From Nicotiana tabacum (Eukaryota; Streptophyta; Magnoliopsida; Solanales; Solanaceae), in the NCBI RefSeq assembly GCF_000715075.1, contig NC_134089.1, positions 105,407,157 through 105,471,156 on the forward strand: a stretch of 64,000 bases of DNA, in the 5' to 3' direction. Under the pieces are notes generated by a model. It saw only the letters and a list, made by a program, of their open reading frames with translations, was not told where the DNA came from and ran no database searches. A program made the translations under genes and the position numbers. This document shows positions 1 to 11,511 of this stretch, piece by piece. The stretch's first letter is position 1. Each line of letters begins with the position of its first letter.

Positions 1-1031
1 TTCCACCGGAAATAATGACTTGTTCGGAAAAAGAACACTATAAGACACATTACCATTGAGTACACTAGATGGCATGCGATTAATCAGAAAACAAGCCGTA
101 GAAACCGCATCAGCCCAGAACTGTTTAGGAACCTTCATTTGGAACAAAAGTGCTCGAGCTGTCTCAAGTAGATGCCTGAAAAATGAGTAAACACTTCAGA
201 GCGGCTCTTCATAAAGTAAATCCAAGTCATTCGAGAAAAATCATCTATAAAAGTGATAAAATACTTATGCCCAGTTTTAGAAACAACCGGACATGGTCCC
301 CAAACATCAGAATGGACCAACTCAAAAGCTGACTCAGCTCGCTTATTAACCCTTGGACTTAACGAGATGCAATGGTGTTTTGGAAATCGACATGACTCAC
401 AATCCAATGATGAAATATTCTGAAACTGAGGACGGAGCTTCTTTAACAAAGGCAAAGAGGGATGTCCAAGTCGACAATGTGCTTCAAAAGGAGACACGAT
501 ATTAGAGCATGCAACAGACCGTGGCTCCCAGTTATCAAGAATGTAGAGATCACCAGATATATATTCTTTACCAATAACCTGCATCGTCTTAAGATCTAAA
601 AACAAACAATGATCGGGAAAGAATGCAACACAACAATTAAGGTTTTTGGTAATTTTACTAACAAAAATCAAGTTATAGGCCAAGTTTGGTAGACTTAATA
701 CAGATGACAGGGTAATAGAGGAAGTTTGTTTAACAGTCCCAGATCTAACACTGCTACAAGTTGATCCATCAGCTACAGTAACCGGAGAGAGTGCTTTATG
801 TGAGCGATAGCTAGAAAAAATATTTGGATTACCTGTCATGTGATTTGTAGCACCATAATCGATCACCCATTTATTGGAAGAGGTGATAAGACATGTTTTA
901 TCTGACCCAGCAAAGGCAGTAACTGAAGAAGATTCCTTAACTGATTTATGATGTTGAAGGAATTTTAGAAACTCATCCGAAACCAAGATTGTTGGACTAG
1001 GAGTTGTTGCATTATTATTCTTTACCATCAT
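1..1031 (-). pseudogene. Copia pol fragment: protease, GAG-pre-integrase, integrase with internal deletion
   Basis: The frame starts at an ATG at 1031 and stays open to 135. It shows a protease-like DYGATNHMTG motif where DSGA is usual, a GAG-pre-integrase zinc finger (CRLGHPS followed by a CxxC), and the start of the integrase core (HSDVWGP, FIDDFSR). After about 172 the frame jumps straight to the downstream integrase segment (HLLETARALLF, then FWADAV) in another frame. The stretch that should hold the second catalytic Asp (DNGGE block) and the Glu (QNGVAER block) is absent. This is a deletion of roughly 60-70 codons, so the integrase cannot be active. RT is outside the window. Confidence 0.85.
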
Positions 1032-1547
1032 TTTTTTTCTTTCAATAACAAACTGATTAAACTAACAGAGGTCCCCGAAGCTAAAAGATACTCAAACAGA
1101 TCCAGGTAGATACGAAATTAACAATCTATTAAACATGATTCAACTTTAATAATCCACTCAACCAAATTAGAGAACCAAACGAATTTGTCCCCAACTCAAA
1201 CAAAATTAGAGACCAACAAAGTTTAAGGAAAGACCCAACAGACAATATCAAGTCACTAATCGATCACCACAGTGAGTCAAAAATAAAGATGCAAGCTTCT
1301 CACACAGGCAACCTCCAAGAAAAATAACACATAATTAAAGAAATCGAATAACCAATAAACCAAACTCAAACCTGACCAAACAAAGTGAGAATAAGATTTG
1401 GTCTGAGGTTGTTCTTTGCCAAAATGTGGTTCTATGATCAGAGAACCACCACAAGTCAACTGGAAATGTCAAAAAGACCTCAGATTAGCTTCCGACCAAG
1501 GAATTTCCGGCAGCGGATTCGACTCAACTCCGGCGAGCAGTAGACCT

Positions 1548-1559
1548 GCTCTGATACCA
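1548..1559 (-). other. Primer binding site, initiator tRNA-Met
   Basis: The minus strand reads TGGTATCAGAGC, the complement of the 3' end of plant initiator tRNA-Met, directly next to the LTR end. This is where minus-strand DNA synthesis is primed in many plant Copia and chromovirus elements. Confidence 0.85.
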
Positions 1560-1767
1560 TATAAAGTATAGAGACAATAGAGAAATCTCTCTTGTGTTGT
1601 ATTCAAGAAATAACAAGTATATATACAAGTACATAGAGCCTTAACTATGGAAAGAATCAAAAAAGAAATCCTATAAGTCTGCTGTGAATCCCTATAATTA
1701 TGCTAGCTATGTATATTACATAAGATTATATCTACATTCAGATTATGTCTACATTCATTATCTAACA
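1560..1767 (-). repeat. Copia 5' LTR, about 208 bp
   Basis: On the minus strand it begins TGTTAGATAATG at 1767 and ends at the primer binding site at 1559. A TATATATAC stretch near 1618-1625 is a possible TATA box. The 3' end reads TTTATA rather than the usual CA, so the inner border may have drifted by a base or two. The partner LTR is not in the window, so no target duplication can be checked. Confidence 0.7.
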
Positions 1768-1774
1768 GTTTTTT

Positions 1775-1815
1775 TAGGGAAAAACCGATCCAAACCGAAC
1801 CATGAACACCCCTAT
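1775..1815 (-). repeat. Terminus of a small hAT-like MITE
   Basis: Read on the minus strand this starts TAGGGGTGTTCATGGTTCGG, a typical end of short hAT-like repeats in plants. Only one end is present; the rest may lie beyond the Copia element. A similar terminus stands alone near 19192. Assigned on the terminal motif only. Confidence 0.45.
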
Positions 1816-2246
1816 AGCCTAAAATTACTCTTATACTGTGATTTTGTTCCAGTGATTTTCTTCATCAAAATCAAATCCCCTCACTTACATGGGCATCTGA
1901 ATGACATTAAGGGAAGCTGGACTCACTTGAGTATACTGATTTACTCAGAACTGCTGATGCCTTTTTACTGTAACTTGCTGAGCCCTGTTGCAGGAATCAT
2001 TATTTCTGTTTCTTTACTGATTATGTATTATATGAGCTGTTTCATGTGTTTTTTTCAGATAGTTTGTGGACTTGAGTTGTGACATCGGTATTAAAGTCAT
2101 TGAGTAACTGTAGCTTGCATTTTATATTGGCTTTTCCAATGGTTTGGACTTCTTCTTTTCTGTTTGTAAATGCTTGTGCATATTTTCATAATTATTTCAT
2201 GCTTTGCAAGAAGATAACATTAATTATTTCTGTCTTCACATTTTAG
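1816..2246. other. No gene recognised; presumed CCDA intron or upstream DNA
   Basis: T-rich sequence with a pyrimidine tract running into the acceptor at 2245-2246, as expected of an intron. No transit-peptide exon of CCDA is recognisable here. Confidence 0.5.
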
Positions 2247-5200
2247 CAGCAAATTTGGTTGCAACACATGCTGCAGATGCTGTGACCATGGAAAACATGA
2301 TGGTGAGGATTCTTCCTTGTCAACCTTAAGTGTCTTACTTTGTTACTTGGTGCTTGTTGTCTCTTCTAGCCAGGGGGAAGAGGGTGCTTTGTTTTCTGTT
2401 GCATATATCCCTGGGCTATTGGGCTCTGTAAAACCATCATAGCACATGATAACATAAGATGACCTATCCAACATCTGTTTGATCCATGTTACCTTTTCTT
2501 TCTTCTTTTCTGTTCCCACTAGTCTCAAATTTACGTTCCATGTACTAATTACGTGGATGTGTGTCTTTTTTTCTGACCTATTGATTCTTTTCTTAGTACT
2601 CTGTTCTGTTTACTTATTCTTTATGAAAATAACAGTGACAGGAATAACATTAACAATTTAGAGTAAAGTAGTTCATAGAAGACTTTTTCCTGAGAAGCTA
2701 AATTTGTTGTACTTTCTGCAGCAGTTTGTATGTCTATTTTCTGGCTTAATGGAGATTTGTACTTAACAATCTTTATGGCGATAACATGTGGAAATTTTAA
2801 TCTTTTATACACCAGTGTTAATGATGACACATTAATTAGATGCCTGGTTACATAAGATATGAGACCCTTGTTCAAACCTCAACAATTTGAGGGAACTGAT
2901 GAACTATATAAACTTTGGACTGCAACTTGACCCACTGATCGAGCTAAATGAATAAAGCCACTTGTTCTCTGTACTGTGGGCCCAATTGAGTTTTATCTTT
3001 TTTATGCGTAGTTGCATTTGCTGGACATTTTTCTGTGGTTTTTTGCAATATAAGCTGGTATTCATTTGCTAGTGGAATGTATTGTCACATAACACACCGG
3101 TAAATCTTCACTGGATCATATGCTAAGGGGACTGTCATTTTCTTCATTGGCTTCAGGATTTTTCTAGTGCTGTCTATACTTTAGCTGATGGAAGCGTTGG
3201 AGATATTTTTGGTGGCCTTCTGTATTCTGCTGGTCAACAAGCTAATGAAGCTGTTCAGGGCCAGTTGACTGCTCTTAGTTTCACCAGGTCTAAATCTTGT
3301 ATCATTTAAATTGCGTCTGGTACTGATAAAATGTATTTACAAACGTTTTGTAATTCTGATTCTTAGACTTTTCTCTTTGCAGTGTGGCCACTATTTTTGG
3401 TGCAGGGCTTGTAACTAGTCTTTCCCCTTGTACACTCAGTGTGCTGCCTCTGACCCTTGGTTATATTGGTAGGACTTGGAAGTTGAATCTTTGCTCTCTA
3501 AATATGAATCATAAGGTCTCTCCTCTCTGATACTATTTTTTGTTCTTTGAAAATGGTCTAGGGGCTTTTGGCTCTGGGAAAAGCAGAGTAGCGGTAAGAA
3601 CCTTAACTTTATATTTAATTTTTTACTGTTTGTTCTTTGTCCTTTCCATTTTTGATGTGCATTATTTGCAATGAAGGAACATAAATTACATACCATATAG
3701 AAAATATTTTCCAGGTTTACATGTAAATCCTTTAAGGGGTGAATGTTATTTGGCTTATATGTCTTGATGGACGGCATGTGTATGATTTTCTCTATGATAA
3801 TCATCTGTCTCAATTTCCACTTTGGGGCGTATAGAAAAAGTTCGAAATGATTCTAGATTTCAAATTCTCTTAACTAATCAAATTTAACGTTGTTTTTATT
3901 TGCGTAGTATTTGGTGTAACATGGCTACTGTAAATTTCACGAACTCTGATGCCATGGTTGACTTCCTTAGCTCAGTACAGAACTTAGTAATGGCACGTTA
4001 CGTTTGGCTGTAACTCTCTCACATCATTTGCTTTTTGCTGGTTGTCATCCATAGAAGTTACACTTTACTGATAAAAATCATAAAAATATTGATCAAGTTT
4101 GAACTTCGATGTGACGTTTTTTCCATCAAACTAAGTTTGCAATCTACTAGAAATCAAACTAATCTCTTAATTTTTATACTCCACATCCAACCAAAAGGTG
4201 CGATATTTAATGTGAAAGGAGTACTAGAAAGTAGAAATTGCAGTTTCTATGAACAGAGCTTTGCAGGGTTCTGCATTTTCCACCTGACAACCTACTAGGG
4301 CATAGTGCTAGTTCAAATTTCATTGCTTTCACTTGGGCTATCCTCTTGGACAGGTTGTTGGGGATTCAATTGCATTTGCCCTGGGATTGGCAACCACGCT
4401 AGCACTGCTGGGCATTGCAGCTGCATTTGCTGGAAAGGCATATGGGCAAATAGGACAAGGGCTGCCTGTGGCTGCTTCTTTTTTAGCTATTGTTATGGGT
4501 TTAAACCTGTTAGAGGTAACTACATATGTTGAATGTTTAAATAGTGTGGTAATATCTTTTTATTTTAAGTATCAGTTGAGTACTATTGTTTTTAATCTTT
4601 ATTGAAACCATGGTTGCATTTTTGTTTTGCCTGATCTTCAGAGCTTTGTCCTATTAAGGTATTAGGGCTTATTCGTTTAATATATTAATAATTTTGCTTG
4701 CATAAATAAGTATCAGTTAAAAAAAAGTTGATGTTCTTATGCAATACCAGATGTTGCAACATCACCTTTATTGTAATGAGAACTTGTATAGGAAAAGACA
4801 GTGTGATATGTGTTGGCGTTTGAATAAAATGATGACTGATAGTTTTGGTACCTGGATAGTGAAAATTGTGGGTAAAACCATCAGATCTAATTACAATTGT
4901 GTTTTTGGATTTAGTCAAAATTATGCTTTTACTGTTTAGAGGTTTCTTAGACGCAAAACATGCGAATATAGGTACAAGTCATATTAGTGATTGGTTTGGA
5001 ATTAGTTCTAGTCTTGAGACTATCTTTCTGACCCTTATGACGTATATGTTCCTACTGAAGTTCATAATTAAGTTTCGTACCAGCAATTAACATGTTCCAT
5101 ACTCTTCCCTCCATAATCAAAAGGGCAAGTCAATTCACTAGAATTTGGGGAGCTTTATATTAGCATGTTTTATGTTTTAACGTTTAACTAGTAGCAAGAA

Positions 5201-6608
5201 CTGAATGAATTTATCATCGAGCTTTATGAAAACAACTATAAATGGTACAAAAGAAGCATTATTTGCTAGTTTTCAGTTTGCGTTATTGGTTCCGTGCTTA
5301 TATGCATTTACTTATGGTCTTCCTTCAATAACAATGCTGCAGGTAATAGAGTTACAACTTCCCTCATTTTTCGACAACTTTGATCCTCGATCAGCAGCTG
5401 CTAGCTTTCCTTCAAGTAATTAGCTATAACTTTTACCCTTCATTCTTGTTAGGACATAATCTCGGTTAGTTTGGGTATGGGAATGCTTGCGGTAAGCTAG
5501 ATATTATAGTTTGACATTTTATACATTTGATTGTCTAGGTGTTCAAGCTTATTTGGCTGGTCTTACATTTGCCTTAGCTGCGTCACCATGCAGTACACCA
5601 GTACTAGCAACCTTGCTCGGCTATGTTGCTACTTCTCGGGTACCACAAATTTTGATATTTTGGTTCTCAGGATGATGAAATGATGGTTATCTTATGTTTG
5701 CTTCTTTTCTTTCTTTGGAAAGGGGCCTTCCAAAAAAAGTGACACAAAAAGCACAAGCATATGACCACCATCTTGGTCATTTTACTTAATCTTTGAGAGA
5801 ATTAGGGTTATGTCATCAGGATTTCCTTCATATAGAAGTATTTTATAATGCATGCCGTGAATCAAATAGTTCAGCACCTGGCATTGACCATTAGAATTGC
5901 ACACTGTCTTTGCATGTTATTTATTTTGGTTATAACTAGGTTGAATATAATTATCTTCTTAATAATCTTCTATAACAGGATCCAATCATTGGGGGCAGCT
6001 TGCTGTTGACATACACAACGGGCTACGTTACTCCCTTACTTCTTGCTGCCTCTTTTGCTGGAGCATTACAGGTAATCCATATGGTCCAAATAATTGTTAT
6101 TGTGGCCAGCAACCTTTAGATGGTCTGAGGACCTCATGTTGCAGCATCCACGTTATAGAGCTCTGCATTTTAAGACAATTATTTTAAGAATTCTTTCTCC
6201 ACTTCAATGCCACTCATCCTGCTTCCTTGTCTTCTCTCATGTTTCTTACGATTACTCTTGCCTGCTTGAGTTGCTGCTTGTATACGTTCATTATAAATTT
6301 TTTTCACCATTTAAGTTCTGACCAACTGCATGTCATTTGCAGAGTATACTTTCATTCCGCAAGTTCTCAGCATGGATCAATCCAGTCAGGTAAATTGTCT
6401 GTGAAATTTATGGCACAATTAGTCAGAGATACCTTAAATTTCTTCTACTTCAGTCACTTCTTCTCTAATACCATCTTAATCACATTCTTCTAGTACTCAT
6501 CCAGATATTTGCCTGCTTAATTATTTATTTTGCAGTGGTGCACTACTATTAGGTGGGGGTGTCTATACCTTTCTCGACAAGCTTTTTCCGGTGACAATGG
6601 CTATGTAG
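2247..6608 (+). CDS. CCDA: CcdA-like thylakoid thiol/disulfide transporter, 5' end missing
   Basis: Ten exons join in frame: 2247-2302, 3157-3287, 3383-3468, 3562-3593, 4354-4515, 5343-5415, 5539-5639, 5979-6071, 6343-6389, 6536-6608 (TAG). All introns are GT-AG. The visible product is 283 aa. It is a multi-pass membrane protein with the two family cysteines, in [12 protein letters not shown] and [12 protein letters not shown]. It also carries the plant CcdA signatures [23 protein letters not shown] and LLTYTTGYV. Plant CcdA sits in the thylakoid membrane and passes reducing equivalents from stroma to lumen for cytochrome b6f haem attachment, with HCF164/CCS5. The N-terminal 70 or so residues (transit peptide) are not seen; the first visible exon begins in phase inside the protein and is the least certain. 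A Copia element lies just upstream. No stop or frameshift is seen in the visible exons. Confidence 0.92.
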
Positions 6609-7297
6609 GCTAATCAGCTATTCAAATAGCAACAGCTGGAATGGGGATGAGCTTTACCTGCTTCTTCTTACTGTTTGAGTTGCTTATGCTCAGGCACAGC
6701 ATCGTTGAGTTACATAGATCAAAGTTTCAAGTGAATGAGTAAGCAAAGGTACCATATGTACATTGGATCTGTAACTTTCACTCCTACATCGTTGTAGAAT
6801 GTTGTTGATATGTACCGGATATATCTTTCAGTTAGAATTAAGAAACAATAGAATCATGTATGTATGAGAACGTAATGCTTTTGTGTAAAGAGATAAAGTT
6901 GTAAGATCAATAGAACCTTTATTTCAAATAAAATTCGATGCACGGATAGCTTCTGATAAGGTGTCTCCTTTACAATTATGCATTAATTTTAAAATGAAAT
7001 GCCATGAGACAAAACATGGTGATTGTAGAGAGCTCAACTTCAAACCAAGAGTTCGAGCCACCAAAGGAACAAGTGCAGAAAACCATTATTGACAAAAGGG
7101 ACGATTGGTGGGTTATTCCCAAAAGTTTTAGAAGTTACGCTCATTTCAGGTGTACATTTTTCTAATTTAAATAAGAGAGAATTTTGACAGAATAGTTAGT
7201 TATAGCTTATCTTACCCCATCGTCTGAAGCTGTGAAGTACTGAGCAGTTACCTATCTCTTCAATTTCATAATCAACTTCTATTGAAATTTTTTGGAA
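6609..7297 (+). other. CCDA 3' UTR and spacer
   Basis: The transcript probably ends soon after the AATAAA at 6927-6932. Beyond about 6960 the sequence is AT-rich with no gene seen. Confidence 0.6.
6927..6932 (+). terminator. Likely polyadenylation signal of CCDA
   Basis: AATAAA about 320 bp after the CCDA stop codon. It is the best such signal after a TTGTGT/TGTAAG-rich stretch. Confidence 0.5.
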
Positions 7298-7775
7298 GAA
7301 ATTCAAAAATAGTTAGATTTATAAGTGATCATTCAAAAATAGCCACAGTTTCAAAAGTAATCGAAATTTAGCCACTTTTGATGTAAAGTTAAATCTGAAC
7401 AAAAACACTGTTCAATATCCGGAAAAATACTCCAGTATATTATACTGGAGTTCCAGCATAAGTATACTGGAACTCCAGTATATTATATTGGAGTTCCAGT
7501 ATAATATACCGGTATAGCATAATATACTGGAGATTGGAGCACCTGTGCACCATCTCCAGTATATTATACTCGAACTTTCTGCGTGTTGGAGTTCCAGCAT
7601 AATATGCTAGAAGTACATACACAGGTGCACCGATCTCCAGTATAATATGCTGGAACTTTTCGTGTTGCAGTAAAATAATGGCTATTTTTCAATTTTGCAA
7701 ACGCTGACTATTTTTAAATGACCAGTCCAAAAACTGGATAGCTCGTGCTATTTTTACAAGACTTTTACATGAGTT
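7298..7775. repeat. Foldback MITE-like repeat built of CCAGTATA palindromes
   Basis: The core (7430-7660) is a series of near-palindromes around CTCCAGTATATTATACTGGA and GTTCCAGCATAATATGCTGG that can fold on themselves repeatedly. The outer arms carry CAAAAATAG (left, near 7302 and 7333) and GCTATTTTT / GACTATTTTT (right, near 7681, 7708 and 7748) in inverted orientation. No coding capacity is seen. Exact borders and any target duplication could not be fixed by eye. Confidence 0.65.
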
Positions 7776-8539
7776 AGTGACAAGCATTTATAAAGAGTAG
7801 TGCTTTTTTTCTTTTTCTTTATCTCGTTGGAAGTTTTAATTTGTTATAAAGATATAAGGAAATCAACATTCCTTTTCCACTGTAGGTGTTATAAATTTAT
7901 TACTCCATTATGTTAAGTATGCCCATCTTTAAGAGTGACATTTAACCTAAATTTGATATTCTTAATTTGGAAAAGAAGAGAAGTGTTTATTTCATTATTA
8001 GGATGACATGTGCGCAAGCAGCTGACCTATGGTAGCCAAAATAATAGAAGTAAATAAAAAAGAATAGATTAAAAAGAAAAAAAAGTAAAGTATATATTAA
8101 TAATAACTTGATGGGAGGGACAATTAAAAAAGAGCTGGGTGTCCACTACCGGTATGGCTTTGAATGCAAATGCTTTAGTGAAGAATGGGGGATCTGCAGT
8201 CTTATGAACTAACAGTAGCGCTGCATCTACTTTGGTTCAGTTCTCATTATTTTCTGAAGTACTTTAAAGCTGCGTGACGATAAAACTCATTATCTGCTGA
8301 AATACTTGAAAGTCTCGTGACATGTTGTGAATAACTTAAAGATTAAATATCCTACTTTATGTCCATCATCTTTACTTTTTATACTTATAAAAAACTATGT
8401 AATTGCAATGGAAAGATACAAAGAAGAAAACACTTCTTCCTTCTTTCTATCTCTTCTTATTTATATTTTACTGCATTGTTTTTATTTTATAATAGAAAGC
8501 TTTTCTCTCATCTGTTTAATTAGAGTCTAACATAAAGCT
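7776..8539. other. Spacer, no gene seen
   Basis: AT-rich DNA with short poly-A and poly-T runs. One short open stretch near 8327-8530 codes for low-complexity residues and has no recognised relative. Confidence 0.5.
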
Positions 8540-8547
8540 ACATGGAT

Positions 8548-9059
8548 TAGGGCTGTTCATTCAGATCAGATATCCGAAATCCGAACCGATCCATTCAATT
8601 TTGGATTTCGGATTGCATCGGATTTCAGATTGTGTTTTTTAAAATTTCGGATTTCGGATCGGATTCGGATTGGTATATTTTAATCCGATCCGATCCGAAA
8701 TCCGAAATTATTAAGGCATGTATATTACTACACTTTAATTTCAGATAGTCAGTACTTCCTTTACATCAACCTCCAAGTTATTACCCTTACAATTGCTAGA
8801 TTTAGCTATATTGGCACCATAGTACTCTCATAATTGCATAAACATGAATTTTTCTTAATGTATTGCTTCTTTTACAAAGAAAATATACACATTAGTTTAA
8901 CTTTGAGGCATAATAATACGATCTGAAATCCGATCCAATCCAAACTTTAAAATCCAATCCAATCCGATATAATTCGGATCGGATTCAGATTGCATTTTCT
9001 AAAATCCGAAATTCGAATCCGAAATGTGCTAAATCCGATCCGATCCGTGCACAGCCCTA
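8548..9059. mobile_element. hAT-type MITE, 512 bp, with 8-bp target duplication
   Basis: The element starts TAGGGCTGT and ends ACAGCCCTA, perfect 9-bp terminal inverted repeats. It is flanked on both sides by the identical 8-mer ACATGGAT (8540-8547 and 9060-9067), the size typical of hAT insertions. The arms are made of many repeats of the words GGATCGGAT and ATCCGAAATCCGA in both orientations, so most of the element can form a hairpin. There is no open reading frame, so it is non-autonomous. Confidence 0.93.
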
Positions 9060-9067
9060 ACATGGAT

Positions 9068-9410
9068 AATGTAATTGTTATTGGACATTCATCATTATAC
9101 AATTAATTATATTCTACAGTAAAATTCTTCATATTTGATCAAATGACATGCAAATTTGGACAGTCCAATGTTATCAACCATGAGGATGACTTAGTTATAT
9201 TGTTGGAGGAAAATGACTTAATCACATTATTGTTGGAACTTGGAAGATGAATTTGGAGAGTGGAATCTGAGCTAATTTCTAAACAATTCTTTATTAATCA
9301 GGCAAGGACAAAATATTGTGTATTATTACTAATATATGGAGGCTCCAGTGACAAACTAAGCTACTGAAGGTTTTCAGAGTTAGGTACTCTCCCTTCAACT
9401 TTTTTTTCTC
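9068..9410. other. Spacer, no gene seen
   Basis: AT-rich host-like sequence between the hAT MITE and the fragmentary start of the chromovirus. No feature recognised. Confidence 0.5.
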
Positions 9411-9455
9411 CAGCGTTAATTTCTCCGTCGTTCGTCATTCCCTTAGTTGAAACCT

Positions 9456-9468
9456 GGCTCTGATACCA
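9456..9468 (-). other. Primer binding site, tRNA-Met, at the wrong end of the element
   Basis: The minus strand reads TGGTATCAGAGCC, four bases downstream of the LTR. It belongs after a 5' LTR, but here it follows the LTR at the 3' end of pol. Just beyond it lie a gag start codon and about ten codons, then unrelated DNA. Confidence 0.85.
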
Positions 9469-9472
9469 CCTT

Positions 9473-9974
9473 TGCACGTCCTTAGTTGTTAACTAAGTAC
9501 ACGTGCGGCACTTGACAACTCGCTTACGATCTTGCACAACTTGCTCACGCTCTTGCTATGTCAAGTCAGCCTTACTACATTCAAGATCGCTAAGAGAATG
9601 GAAGAAAGAATACAAGAGAATTGTTAAAGAAAGCTTTGTATTAGAGAGAACTTGAATTGTTTGCTTGGTGAATTACAAATGAATGACCCCCTTTATATAC
9701 TAGTCTCCTAGGGGCTAGTGTGTAAATATTAATTACTACACAAGTTCTTGATATTTACAAGATAAGGGTTTTTTCTAGAATTCTCTACAAGCCTAGAAGA
9801 TTCCAAGGACTTTCCTAACAAATCCATAAGGATCTAGGTTCTTCCTAAGGAAATGTCCATACGTCTCTAGAGTCTTCTCACAAATGCTAGCCTTCTTCTT
9901 ATGTAAGCTTCCACATGACATTAATATATGCCAAATGGCGCTTATGTGGCATGATGACATGGCGGGTCATCACA
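9473..9974 (-). repeat. Complete chromovirus LTR, 502 bp
   Basis: On the minus strand it starts TGTGATGACC at 9974, right after the polypurine tract, and ends GTGCA at 9473, just before the primer binding site. It includes a TATATAAAG box at 9691-9699. It serves as the 3' LTR of the coding part and at the same time sits in front of a second gag start. Confidence 0.88.
9691..9699 (-). promoter_or_regulatory. TATA box of the chromovirus LTR
   Basis: TATATAAAG on the minus strand, followed by GGGGGTCATTC. Position about 275 bp into the LTR fits a U3 promoter. Confidence 0.65.
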
Positions 9975-11511
9975 CTCTCCCCCACCCAATATTGCGACGA
10001 CCGACGACCGTGGCGCAATGCTGCTGCATAAACTCTCGGATTTTATCTTTCAATTGCCACAAGTCTTCATATCGTTCCCACGTGGCCTCCTCCGGTGATT
10101 GCCCTTTCCAATGGACGAGGAACATAGTGGTGGCTTTTTGCCCTTGTTTTCGCCTGGCCTGGTAATCTATGATAGCCTCAATCTCCCGATCATGCGAGGC
10201 GGTGATAGTCATTGGCGCCCGACTTGATTGGCCCCTACTCGGATCATCCTTATCTTCATGATATGGCTTAAGCATGCTGGCATGGAAGACAGGGTAGATC
10301 TTAAGATACGATGGCATGTCAAGCTTGTATAAGATCTTGCCTACCTTGGCGACGATCTTAAATGGCCCCTCATACTTGCGAATCAGATTCTGATGCATGC
10401 CCCATAGTGCCTTGAACTGTCTTGGGTTAAACTTCACCATGACCATGTCCCCAACTCCATAGTATGTGGGACGCCGCTTACGGTCCGCAAACTTCTTCAT
10501 CTTCTTAGCTGCCTTATCCAAGTAGGACTTAGCAGTGTCGAGCTGCTCCTCCCATCCTTTAGCCATATGATAAATTTCCAAACTCTTTCCCTCGAATGCG
10601 GCTGGTAATAAATGTGGAGTTTGTGGTTGTTGGCCTGTGGCTAGCTCAAATGGTGTCCGCCCAGTGGACTCACTCCGCTGCAAGTTATAAGAGAATTGGG
10701 CGATGTCTAGGAGCTTTGCCCAATCTTTCTGATGCGCACTTACATAATGCTTCAAGTAGCATTCTAGTAAGGCATTGACTCGTTCCGTTTGTCCATCTGT
10801 CTGTGGGTGGAAACCAGTAGAAAAGTGCAGTTCCGTGCCAAGTATGTCGAACAACTCTCTCCAAAAGTTCCCAGTGAAGCGGGGGTCTCGAGCACTGATG
10901 ATATGCCTTGGTAAGCCCCAATACTTTACCACGTTCTTAAAGAATAGCTTGGCGGCTTCCTTAGCGGTGCAACCCGGTGAGGCAGGCATGAAGGTGGCAT
11001 ACTTGGAAAATCTATCCACGACCACTATAATAGTACCATAACCATCAGACTTCAGTAGGCAAGTGATAAAGTCCATAGTCACGCTCTCCCATGGACGCTC
11101 TGCAACTGGTAGTGTCTCCAAAAGTCCTCCAGGTTGTTGTTGTTCAACCTTGTCCTGTTGACAGACAAGACAAGTCTGCACATAACACTCTATGTCATCT
11201 CGCATGCGTGGCCAATAGTAGACTGACTCAACCAAGGCCCTAGTGCGACGTTGACCTGGATGACCAGCCCACATTGTGTCATGACTCTCCCTTATGATCC
11301 GTCGTCTAATGTCTCCAAACTTAGGAATGTAGACCCGCCGACCTGTGGTAAGTAGTAGGCCGTCTTCTATCCAAAACCGTCTCGTCTTGCCTTTGTTAGC
11401 TAACTCGATAAGCTGTCTGGCTGCTGGATCATGTTGCATGCCTTCTTTTATAGCCTCCCGAATGTCCCATCTCGCTGAAGTGATTGCAGCAAGCTCGACT
11501 TTCCGGCTCAA
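9970..11511 (-). pseudogene. Chromovirus integrase and chromodomain
   Basis: 513 residues with the H2C2 zinc finger (YYWPRMRDD, then CLVCQQDK), the catalytic core, the GPFKIVAKVG C-terminal domain (GPY/F-like), and a chromodomain near the end (FLVHWKGQSPEEATWERYED). The first catalytic Asp (MDFIT) and the Glu (GQTERVNALLE) are present. The second should lie in SDRDPRF, but the sequence reads SARDPRF, so the catalytic Asp is Ala. The last codons overlap the first bases of the LTR. The upstream limit is set by the stop at 11617; the first codon shown need not be a real start, since pol is made as a polyprotein. Confidence 0.92.
9975..9988 (-). other. Polypurine tract
   Basis: On the minus strand GGGTGGGGGAGAG runs directly into the LTR start TGTGATG, as needed for plus-strand priming. 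Confidence 0.8.

Larger units (their letters stand above)
1..1767 (-). mobile_element. Ty1/Copia retrotransposon, 5' part, cut by window edge
   Basis: On the minus strand the order is LTR (1560-1767), tRNA-Met primer binding site (1548-1559), about 0.5 kb without a recognisable gag, then a protease and integrase reading frame running off the left edge. The protease-GAG-pre-integrase-integrase order without a preceding RT is diagnostic of Copia. Gag is missing or unrecognisable between 1031 and 1548, and the integrase core has an internal deletion, so this copy is defective. RT, RNase H and the other LTR would lie left of position 1. The element is in reverse orientation relative to the CCDA gene that starts to its right. 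Confidence 0.88.

Noticed and set aside
1684..2082. Open frame upstream of CCDA as a candidate first exon
   Set aside because: It overlaps the Copia LTR, is hydrophobic throughout and does not look like a chloroplast transit peptide.
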